A stretch of DNA of 64,000 nt from the NCBI RefSeq assembly GCF_011397635.1, contig NC_064758.1, forward strand, positions 17,948,513 through 18,012,512. The letters run 5' to 3'. The notes beneath the pieces are model-generated. The model saw nothing but the letters and a program-made list of their open reading frames with translations, was not told the DNA's origin and did no database searches. A program made the position numbers and the translations under genes. Positions 1-12,000 of the stretch are shown here, piece after piece. This stretch comes from Epinephelus fuscoguttatus. Lineage: Eukaryota > Chordata > Actinopteri > Perciformes > Serranidae. The first letter of the stretch is position 1; each line of letters opens with the position of its first letter.

Positions 1-64
1 GCATCTTTGTGGTCATGTTTGTTTTATTGAGGTCACATATTTGCACATCTATCTCTGTATTTAG

Positions 65-3000
65 GAGAGAAATCAGAGAGGCTGGGATGACACTCATTTT
101 TGATTCAAGGAAGACAAATCCTCAGCCGCAGCTTTATAAGGCCTTGATGACGCTTCAGGTAAGAAGCACAGAAATGTCTGCATCACAGCTGACTACAGCA
201 GATCACAGTTAACTGTTGTTGTTTATTCCTGGCTGGAGTGCTGCTGTTTACAGTCAATAAATTCTGAATGAAATGTCAATGCAGAATAATGTGGCAGCTC
301 CTGAGCATAAACAGCATATCCACACATTCTCCGATTTATTGACTTGTTGTGTAATGTGACAAAGGGTTTTTATTTTACATATTTATAATCAAAGGTACAA
401 TATATATAGTATAATATACAAGTATGTTTTTCTTAGTTTGATATACAGTTTTCTAGTGTTGATATCAGTTCCATTTACAAATTTAAAAATTCACTTCCAT
501 TGTTGCCCATGTGTTTTTGACATACTCAGTATACTCTAATTTATTTGTGATGATCAATAAAAGGGTGTAGCTCAAATCAAAGATGCATGAATGTTGTTCA
601 GTAGATTTTATGTGTGTGTTAAACTGTTGCAGGAGCAGACTCCTCAGGCAGTGAACAGTTTTGTGCTGCTGGTGGACAAGGAGAGCAGCCTGCGACCAGA
701 GAGGTGTCCCGGCATTCAGGTCAGCCTTTTTACTCTTGATAATCTTTTTTATAAGACACTGCAGATGGAGAAATACCTCTGTTCTGTTTCCTCTAAAGAG
801 TTATTAACCTGAGTGGGCTATAAACCTCATTGATCTCTTTGATCAAGGTGTGTTTTTGACCATGCTAGAACCTTGATAAAACGTAGATTACTATGAAAAA
901 TTTGACATTCACTGTCCCCACAGGATGAACCCTAATGATGTTAGTCACTTTTCCAGTTAAATATCTTAATATCAGTTGACTATCAATTATAGGCGCCACA
1001 ACAGGACGTAATTTACCATCAAGCATTTTTGCATTTAAGAGGATAAAATATTGATCCATTTTTGATCCAAATAGATGAAATACTTGTCCTGGTCTAAAAA
1101 ATATTGTTCAGTAATTTGGTGCAACTTGTACAAACTGTTAACCTTGACCATTTTAAGTTTTATCGTGTATTTCTACATTAACTTCAAAGGTTGCTTCAGC
1201 ATCATGGTGACTATACATCGAGTATACACATTGCAACTGTTGTAGTCCTTTGGATGGCAGTTTTGGTAAGAGGAAAGAAAGAAAGAAAAAACAGCATGAG
1301 CAAAACTAAACTGGTTACAGACAATGTGTCACATTGATCCAGTCACATAAATCACATACCAACAAACAATAGGTCACTGGTCCCTCTGTCCTTGTTACTA
1401 AAATACTATTTTGGTTCAGAACATGAACTGGGATGTGAGGATCCAAATAATAAGATAAGATCTAAAAAAAAATAGGAAAATAACTGTCTGGGGACAAGAG
1501 ACAGACAAGATAGTAAACAAGATTATTGATGAACTCAGTGAGACCTCGCATGGTCACTTTGTGCTGCAGTGCATGTTAAAAAAGATACAAGGTTTAGAGT
1601 TAATTTTATTACCCCCTGGGGTAATTTTGTTTTGCAATCATTATTCACATAAAAACAGAATACGAAAGACAACATCAATGACATGTCAACACAATAAATC
1701 ACAGAGCTAGAGCAGAAAAATGGAAGTTCATACCAAATAGGCTGCACACGAACAAGAGTGCAAATGTGCATGTGTGCAAAGGATGTACAAGGAGTGCAGC
1801 CAGAGTGCTTTTTGCTTTTTTAAGCATATCAGTAACACTTGGGATGAAGGAGACATGAAATCTCTTGGTCCTCGCATCAGATGCCCTGATCCGACTCCCT
1901 GAGGGAGAAAGCTTAAACTCATCCAGGAGTTAATGGTCCTGGCAGTCCAATATACCATTAGCTGTTCTAAGGACCTGTCTGTTGTACATGTGTAAATACC
2001 TGGTGTCACTCCTCCCTGAAATCGTATTGGTCATTTTAACAAGACTTCCAAGGCTATTCTGATTTGACCAGTTTGATTCAGTACACCACAGTAACTGTAT
2101 TAAATAGAAATTATACATTCTGCAGAGTTAATAAACAACATTGCAGAAAAATATAAATTTAGTTAAAGACACAGAGGAGGTTATGGGGTGAGTGATGATG
2201 TAAGAATCTTTCTGTTGTTCATGCTGTAGCTGTGAAAACATGTGGATGTTACTTTGACACTTGTTGCCTCAAAGCAGACTGAAGTGGTGACATCGATGAA
2301 AGCCTTGTTGAAGCTGGTGGAGGTGAATCAGCTGAGCTCCCGGCTGGACGGCACACTGTCTCACAGCCACTGTGACTGGATAGAGCTGCACCAGGTGAGC
2401 CTGTCCTGCCACCAGTCTGCCTTTCTTCTCTCTAATCAGGCAGTGCAGTAGTTGTTTCTGTTGTTACTGCTTATGATTTACTCGTGCCCACATCTTTCAT
2501 TCTCTAGAAGCTCTTCCCGTTTGTGTCTGATCTTCACGAGGCGTCCAGCCTTCTTCTGAGAGCCATCAGTAGGTTAGAGGAGCCCCAGAGGACAGACACT
2601 GTGCAGGTACCTTAAAGCTGTCTTTTGACTGCTTACTCATGTTGTTGTTTGGGCCTTGAAGGCTGGGTTTTTCCGCAGTTATGTAACTCTGTCTTCACCG
2701 GATAAAAGCCTCTGTAGCTACATAAGAGTTTAGGTGAATGCACATGGGAAACAGTCAACAATGAAAGTGCTGATGTGAGAGAGTTATTTTTTTTATCATT
2801 TGCTGATGATAAATCATCTTTTCGTTAAACAGACAGTGCAGCAGTGCATGGTGGACCAGAGGACGCTGATGAGGAATGTACTGGAGGACAGCCGATTGGT
2901 CAACCTGCAGAGGGAGGGCGGGGCTATCTTGGCGAGGCTGAGGAAGGAGAGTGACCTTAAATACCCCCACTGTGAGGACCTTAGGTAAACACCTGCTCTC

Positions 3001-6000
3001 ACCTGCTATATTTACATAACAACCCAGCTATTTGTTCCACGGGTTTTTGGGGTTAACTTGTATACATGATCTTTGATACCCTGTGATTGAGTATTCTAGC
3101 TGCCAGAAAACAAACTGAATGAATGAATGAATGAATGAATAGTTTATTTCGGTTACAATATACAGCAATCAACTGACAAAACATTTACATACATGTTTGC
3201 ACTACACATTTTCTCACACAAATTTTAACAAGCTCTGTAACCGAAAAAGGAATAGGCTGAAGCCGAGGCTTATTTTTGCCTATCCTGTACAATCCATAAA
3301 ATAACCCAGAATATCAGTAATACAAAGAAAAAAACACAACAAAATTTATTCTAAATTCTTCTTCTTAATCATTTCACAATTCATTTTACATTGTAATCCT
3401 TAATTATTTTACCTTTCAATGTTTTTTTTGAAACCAGACAGAGATCTACACAATTTCAACTCATCACTAACTCCATTCCATAATTTAACTTCCAAAAATG
3501 AAACACATCTGTATTTAACATTAGTTCTCACTGCTCAACTAAACATAGTCCTACCAACCACTATACTATAAATTACTGGTGAAAATTATTGAATTGTGAA
3601 GCTGCAGGCTCATTATTTGATAGCATGTGATTTCAGAAAAAAAATCAAAATGTTTCTGTGCCACATTTATTTTAATTATTATTTTTTTAAGCCTATGATC
3701 AGTCTTTTGCCCACATGCAGTGACGCAGTGGACTCAGTGACCAGCTTGTACAATCACGTGGAGGAGCAGGCTCATGTCCTCGTGCAGAAGTCCAACACAT
3801 CACTGGAGCACCTGGAGTATCTGCTGCAACTCAGAGAGGTGGAGGGACACTTCATTCAGGTGAATGTAACAGGGAGCAAGTAAACTGTTGGCACTGCATC
3901 TACTTTTCATAATGTCTGATGTGATATGTTGTATCCATGGTATGGTTTTGTTGTTTGGTTGGATGTTGTGCTTTGTTTTGTTTTTTAAGATTTTTTTTGG
4001 CATTTTTGCCAAATGCATTTGGTTAGGACTTAAAAAAGAAGTTACACATGCACCTGCTCATACCATCAAACCCAATATTGTTTTTCATCTTTCCTACAGA
4101 TGCAACAGTGGTTTAATGTAGAGGGAGAGCGCCACCTGCTGGAGGCTGAATCAGTAGAGGACTCTGGAGACAGAATGGAGCAGATCCTCAACAGCTTCAC
4201 TGGTTTCCTTATTGAAGCTAATGTGAATCTACGTTTCCTTATGGCTGTCATGTATTTGTGTGTCCCTGTCTGTCCACTTGTCTGAATCTATCTCCCTCCG
4301 TCCTCCTGCAGGACCGAAGGCACCACGCCATGACGTTGGTGTCAGAGGCAGAGCGACTCCAGCAGAGTGGTCTCTCCTACCCGGAGACAGAGGCGTTCGG
4401 GATACTAGTTTGCAGCTTCAAGTCAGGCCTGGAGGACTTTCTGTGCAGGGCAGAGGCATGCGGCAGAGAGCTGCAGATCATGGTCAACGTGTGTGACTTT
4501 TGTGAGCAGGTTGGTGTAAAATGTCTTATTGTTATCATTAGAATTCAAGTATTTGAGATCAGTATGCAGTTTGTGCTTTTATGCTTTAGAAACAATCATT
4601 CAGCCCAGTTTGGGACCAGCAAATATCTGGTGGCCGGGCCTTAGGCATGGAGCCCGAAAAATAACATGGAGCCATCGCCCTGTGGGCCCACCACCCGCAG
4701 GGACCCATACTAAGATCCCAAATTTAATTTTTGGTAAAATGAAATTATATAGCTTCAGTATATAACTATATAACTTCTGCTTAAACAACTATATTTCCTA
4801 AATGTATAAAAATGCAGTGAAAAACATGAATCAATCACACACTAATGTACCTGGGCAGCTTTTTCAAATACTTGTACAATTGAGTACGTTCTAAAATTCA
4901 TAATTCTTCATTACATTAATTAAATAACTAATAAGTATTAAGGTAATAAGTATTTTTATCAAATACTTTTGTAGACCCTTAAATTACAGCGTGGATCACA
5001 GTTATGTTGCTCTGGGACAGTCAGGAAAATGTAGCATTTAATGTTACTTTGATGCTCCTTCCTCCTGTAAGACAATCTCAAAAATAATTTTAAAGATCAT
5101 GTCTTTTGACAGAGGTCGATTAATATATTTATATATACACTCCATGGATGGATTACTGAATGGGCCTACTAGGCACAGGCCTAGAGGCAAGAAATGTCAG
5201 GTCCCCCCCTTGACTTTCACCTAGAAAATGCCACTGACCAGGAAGAAACTTAAAATGACCACAAAGAGATGCAAAGAGACACAAAAAAAACAACTACCGA
5301 AATGGGCAAAACAACCACATGAAGACACAAAATGATGAAGAAAGACTCAAAAATACCTCAGACGCAAAACCACCGCAAAGTTTTTTTAGGATATTTTTTT
5401 GGGCATTTTTAGCCTTTAATGGATAGGACAGGCAAGTGTGAAAGGGGGAGAGAGAGAGGGAGTGACATAAAGCAGAGGGCCACAGGCTGGAGTCGAACTC
5501 GGGCCGCTGCGGCAACAGCCTTGTACATGGGGCGCCTGCTCTACCACTAAGCCACCGATGCCCCACCACAAAGTTTTTGTGTCTTGCTGCTGTGTAGGAG
5601 AGGTGGTGGGGGCTTTTGCATGTCTGTGCCCAGGGGCCCATTGTTCATAATCTGCCCATGATACACACATGGACTTTTGCTCTTTCACAGAGACTAAGAG
5701 TATTTAAATAACTATCATGTTCAAAGAGCCATTTGTGTACACAGCTGATTTTTGTTTTACCCAAAAGACATCTAGGAAAAAGGCAGTACTATCAGCAGAA
5801 AAACAATCGCACTTTTAGCAAGTTTATGCTTTTTCCAGAGAGGTTTTCAGCATGAGCAATCCTACCGGGTAACATTTGTGTCAGGTTACAGCACTTCTGT
5901 ATTAGTAGGGTTGCATGATAATACAGAAGTAGGCTATATGAGAACACACACTCCTGTTTTTATATAAAATAAAAGAAAACTTCTGTAATCTCCAAACAGG

Positions 6001-9000
6001 CTACAGCTCTGGCCAGCGAATGCACGGAGTACCTAGATCACAGTCAATCCAGAATCCACACAAAGCAAGACCATGACCAGACTACATCTGTCAGTCAAAC
6101 ACACACTGAGCCAAAACAGCACCAAAACCAAGACTCTGGACCAAGCACTGCTTCCGCATCTGATATCCGTGCAGCACATGCCTCCGACGCAACCACCACC
6201 AGTGTTTTACTGTCAAGCAATGACACCTCTGTCCTTCAGACTTTCCAGGACAGGTTCCTCCAGTTCAGCCCAGAGAGATTTCAGGAGGTGAAGGCCCAGG
6301 CTGGCGCCCTGCGAGGCTCCAGGGGGATGCAGGTTTGGAACGCAGCCTGGCTGAGATGCCAGGAGGCGAGGCAGCAGCTTCAGGAGAGGATGCAGGATGT
6401 GGAGGACATTTTCCACCAACAATCAGATCCTAGCAGCTGGTGTGAACATCATTATGTTGATGTGGGGAATGTTCAGACACCGCCCCCTGGTGGCCAGAGT
6501 CTGGTGGTACAGTCAACACCCGGGCCCCGGCACCCGCAGTGGGAGGGCATTGTGTCGGGAGCGGTGGATTTAGGGAAGAGAAGGCCAATCCTGGGCACTA
6601 ATAACACTAACACAACAACTGTAGCCTGCTGTAACATCATTGTCAAACCTGAGGATCACAGTGATACTGGAACCAGCCAGGGGTCAAAGGTCAATCCACC
6701 GTCACCTCACAGGTAATTTGTTGGTCACTTCTTTTTTCTTGACTAGGATTTAGTAGTTAGAGTTGGTTTGCTGTGATTTCTAAATTGTCCCAAAATACTG
6801 CTGTTAGAATGCAGCACTTAGATGATGAAACAGATATTTGTTTTTTCCCCTGCAATGCTCTTATTTAATATTGTTTGCAATCCACTTTGTCATTCGTTCT
6901 TATTTTGAGCTTGTAGCCTGGCCCAGAGTAACAGAGAGCTACTGTTCCCAATCTGTTCTTTACTGAAGCTCTATGATGTTCACACTGTGTCTCAGTTTTG
7001 GTGCCTTTGTATCATTCAATAACAGGTCAGCAAGGAAAACAGAAAGAGAGACAAGGAGGAGACACACAAGCAGAGCGAGGAGTGAGAGAGACGCCGCTGC
7101 TCTGTCTCAGTCCCACACCGTCGGCTGCCAGTGGTTTCCATGGGGACGAGGTCTCGGAATGAGGTCGGTGAGCCAGGACTCGTGCGCTACAGGAGTAGCG
7201 ACGGCGGGGTCATCCACTCCTCCAGAGCAGCGGGTGCGATCCCCGTCCTCCTGCTCCCACCACGGTCAGCCATCGTGTCGGATCCTCCAGGAGGCTCAGA
7301 AGTTCCAGATCTCTCGCCACGGGAGCTTCTGCTCAGAGGACTCCTGTATGAGTGACCGGGGCGCTGCAGGGAGTAACGGGACTTTATGCTGCAAACACTC
7401 CAGCCTGCCCATCGGGAGATATGAGGGGGCGTTTTGTTTGGCAAGTCCACAGGAGAGTGCCAGCAATGCCCTGTAAGTTTTACATGTGGGTGAAATTTGC
7501 TTGCATTAAAAAGATCTAATTTGTTCTGCAAGATAATGTTATGCAAGTTAAGTAACATGCCTTTAATTTTACTAATCTTGTGAGTCTTAATGAGATCTTA
7601 TGCACTCTTTTCTGTCTCTAAGCTTCCAATGAAGTACCACAGGTACTGTTTCTTCTTCACTTCTCTTTTTCTACTTGTTGTCAACATGATGGATTACTGA
7701 ACAGGCCGCCCAGGTTATGTATAAGCTACACTATTTGGTGAAGCAATTTAAATATGTTTGTACGAGTCAGCGGAGGAGCTGCTATGTAGGTAGGGGGAGG
7801 TGTTTTTCTTATTTGTGTCCAGAGGCCCGTTCTCATAATCAATCCATACTTGGTATGTTTCTATACTGTCGTACTGCATGTATAGAGAGTAAAATGACAG
7901 GATGTATCATCTGCTAGAATGGTTTATCCTCTTGCCATACTGCAGTCATGCACAGGTGTACTCCAGGATCCCTTGACATCGCTGTTGGAGGTGTTTACAG
8001 GTGCCACAAAGCACACCCAACCACACCTATCACTGATGTTGGCTGTGGTCAGAGCTGAAACAGGCTTAGACTCAAAAACAACAGTTAACAACTTTCCTAT
8101 TAAGTTTTTACGGAATCAAAAGCCCCACAAATAATTTAAATGCATTACTGAAACGCATTTATGTACTAAGTAACGGTCTGTATTTGTAATTAGTGGGTCT
8201 TTGTTCTGTGTGTGTCACCAGGAGGCTGCAGCGTGTCCTGGAGGAGCTGGTGTTGACAGAGAGGGAGTACGTTCGCTCATTGGGCTACATCCTGACCCAC
8301 TACCTCCCCCTGCTGGACAGACCAGACATCCCCCAGGATCTCAGAGGCAAGCGAGGTGTCATCTTCGGCAACCTGGAGAAGCTTTACGACTTCCATAGCC
8401 ACTACTTCCTGCCAGAGCTGGAGGCCTGCCAGAGGGAGCCCGCCATGGTGGCCCGCTGCTTTCTTAGACATGTGAGTGGTAACTGTACAGCTGTAATGAA
8501 TGTAAATGTATTTAGTGTATCATTATTGTAATGTTTGAAACTTCAATTGATTTACAAAGCATTTCTTTTTATTTTTTTAGCTTAGTTTATTATCTGATTG
8601 TGTTTATTTCTATTATTATTTTGTGTAATTTAAATAACTAGTTAAAGCTGGCTCATTAATAACATATGAATTATTTTCTAATATGGCTTTAAAACTTGAC
8701 CTCTTTCCACAGAGTGAGAGTTTTGGTTTGTACGCGCTATACAGCAAGAACAAACCTCTGTCAGATGCCCTGATCCTGCACCGCCGCCATGACATTTTCA
8801 AGGTCAGATTATGTGTCCTATAACAGGTAAAAGTAGCACACACATGCCCAAAAAAATTTTAATGCTAGGTGCTGGACCGAAAGGTAAGTATGGAATAAAA
8901 AGATAAAGTCCGCACACCAGGAAGGGCCCCTGCCCTTCATCAGACATCATGTCTGATGAAGGGCAGGGGCCCGAAACGTTACAACAATGCATGAATAAAT

Positions 9001-12000
9001 TGTACAAGGAGCAGCTTCTGGTGTGCAGACTTTATCTTTTTATTCCAGATTATGTGTCCTGTCTTTCTCTTAACTGAAACATACAAGCATGGGAGTTTCC
9101 CATTTTAAATCCTCTAAAACAGATGCCTTACATCCCTTTCCTTCTGTGGCAAAAGTTCCATTTTTAACATAAATGGCTGCAGTGTCATCACGCCCCTAAT
9201 CCTGGGCATGTAAACATGGATGGATTACTGAGACCCCTCCTACCTTCATGTGCAAAATGTCATTCAAATGAACATGTACCGACCAGGAAGAAACTCAAAA
9301 TGACCACAAAAAGGCATAAAAAATACAAATACATGCAAAGAACTACAAAGAGATACAAAATGACCAAGAAAGACACAGAATTACCTCAAAGAGACATAAA
9401 TGTACCTCAAAAAGACACAAGACTGCCTCAAAGAGGCACAAAAGTCCCTTAAAGAGGTACAAAATAACTAGTAAGAGACACAAAATGACCAAAAAAGACA
9501 CAAAATTACCCCAAAGAGACATGTAAATGCCTCAATAAGACATTGATTGCCCTAAAGGGACACGAAAAAACCACAAGGACACACACAGTGACCACTAAAA
9601 GACACTTAAACCATATAAAGAACAATATTGACTACAAAATGACACAAAACTAAATTAAAATCTGCATGTCTTGCTCCTATGTAGGGGAGGTGGTGGAGCC
9701 TCTTGCATACCTGTGCCCAGGGGCCCATTGTCTCTTAATCCACCCATGTGTTTAAGTGCCATGCTTTACTTTTCCAGCTTTTCAGTCCCACTTTGTTTCC
9801 CCTCACAGAAGAAGCAACAGGAGCTGGGGGACATGATGGACCTTTCATCCTACCTGCTGAGACCCATCCAGAGGATCAGCAAGTACAGCCTCCTGCTGCA
9901 GGACATGCTGGCTCTGGCTGGCTCTTACAGGCCAAAAGACATGATCCAGGATACGCTGCTTGCATCTAGTGTTTGTGCACAAAGTGTGTGTGGCCCGGGT
10001 TCGTATGTGCCTGATCTGACAAGCAGTGAGAGGGAGCGGGAAAGGGCAGAGATCCAAGCTGCTGCAGACCTGGTTCGGTTTCAGATGCGCCACGGCAACG
10101 ATTTGCTCACCATGGACGCCATCCAGGAGTGTGATGTAAGATATTAAAATGATAGATAAGATATAGACAGCAGTTTAATCAAGTTAACAGTCTTCCTTTC
10201 TTTCTCTGCTCTATCAGGTGAATTTAAAAGAGCAGGGCCAGCTGATTCGCCAGGACGAGTTCACTGTTTTCTTCAGGAAGAAGAAATGTGTCCGTCGCAT
10301 CTTTCTCTTTGAAGATCTCATCCTCTTCAGCAAGACTAAGAAGACAGATATTGGCAACGATGTTTATGTCTACAAGCAGTCATTCAAGGTCTGCACACAT
10401 CCTTGTTTATCAAAAAACTGTTGGAGCCTTAATCCCTAAATACTGTACTTCCCAGTTTTGCGTTTTGATCCAGTGCTCCAGTATGCAAAGCTTCCTACTC
10501 AAGCTGAAACATCTAACCACATATAATTATCTGCATCAGTGTAATTTCTGTGTGTCTCTTTGTGTTTTCTCTCCCAGACAAGCGACATCGGGATGACCCA
10601 CAACTCAAGTGTAAGCAGCTTGTGTTTTGAGATCTGGTTCCGCAGGAGAAAAAGTGAGGACACCTACACCTTGAAGGCCTCCAGCATGGAGGTGAAGAAA
10701 GCCTGGACCACTGACCTGGAGAGGATTCTGTGGGATCAGGCCACTCACAGCAGAGGTAGTAACTACGACATCAACACAACAACATGTCTTATTTATGAAG
10801 CACTGACCTAAGGGTACAGTTTACAACATGCTGATTGTAAATATACTGTGTGTTGCAGAGTTGCGTATGCAGGAGAGGGTGTTCATGGGAATGGGCCGCA
10901 AACCTTTCCTGGATATTCAACCCAGTGATGCTGCCATCTGTGACCGAGCCATCAGCTGCACCCTGCCTGGGAGAAGTAAGAAGCGGCACGCACAAAATGC
11001 TTCTTTACAGCAGCTTTAGAATTTTTTCTTCAGACTAGCAAGTTATGTGAAAAAAAAATTCAGTATCATTTTGTTCATACTATGTAATAAATCTGCTGGT
11101 TTTAGCATGTGTCAGGATTTGCTGACACATTATTTTTAGTAGTTTGATAGTTTATTAGTGCAAGAAAACACAACTGCACAGAGTCCCAAATTAATATAAA
11201 TTATCTAAACTACTTATTTAGAAAATATTCTAAACCATCAGTTGAAAGATTCTCTGGAGTAGCTACCTGCTGTAGTTGTGTACTGTGCAGTAATTTTGTA
11301 TTTTGCAATATAATGACATTTCAGGTACATTCTCAAATTTTTCAAAATTTTATTTTACTTTAATTCATTTTATATACTTAGAATGAGGTGGTGCAGATGG
11401 TACTTAAATTGTGGATTTGTTGAGGGTGTAATTTGATTTTTTTTCTGGTGAATAATGAGATTGACAGCAGAAATGTTTTTAGTCACACCAGCAGCCGTTG
11501 GTTGATCTGCCACTTTGGTCCAGATTCAAGTATCTCAACAACTATTGGATGGATTGGAACAAAATTTGGTGCATACATTCATGGTCCTCATTGGATTAAT
11601 CCTACAGACTTTGGTGGCCCCACGGCTTTTCCTCTAGCCCCAACATGTGGATCACTCAACTGTCTGATGGATTCCCGTGAAATTTAATCCAGACATCATG
11701 TTTCCTTTGGGATGAATTGTAATAACTTTGTCAATACCCCCACTTTTCATCTAGCACCATCATCAGGTTAAAAATTCACTTTAGTTCTGTTTTACACCCA
11801 TCAGCCTCAGCTGTGCTAATAAGCAAATGTTAGCATGCTAAAATACTTAACTAAAGTTGTGAACATGGTAGACATTGTGCCTCCCAAGCATTGCCATGTT
11901 AACATTGTGAGCATGGTAGCGTGTCGCTTAAAGCACTGCTGTGTATGCCACTTATTTTCCAAAGATTATGAAGGCATTCCCTGCTCTTACTCTCCCTCTG

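Larger units (their letters stand above)
8222..10135 (+). other. DH (RhoGEF catalytic) domain exons
   Basis: Three exons (8222-8471, 8713-8802, 9809-10135) encode the Dbl-homology fold. The first conserved region appears as LTEREYVRSLGYILTHYL and the third as LRPIQRISKYSLLLQDML. The exon joins are phase 2, 0 and 0. A 1-kb intron (8803-9808) inside the domain holds a hairpin element and a minisatellite-bearing transposon, yet the flanking splice sites are intact. Confidence 0.88.

Noticed and set aside
1530-2120. Overlapping minus-strand frames in an early GEF intron
   Set aside because: Frames are short and change often; it may be an old LINE fragment, but no reverse-transcriptase motif is visible.
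4605-4720. GC-rich block with GGTGGCCGGGCCTTAGGCAT
   Set aside because: It resembles a repeat fragment seen in fish, but I could not define ends or class, so it is not listed as a feature.
7621-7640. Possible 20-base micro-exon (CTTCCAATGAAGTACCACAG) between the GEF linker and DH exons
   Set aside because: Including it shifts the frame into the DH exon; the direct join 7472-8222 keeps LRLQRVLEELVLTEREY in frame.
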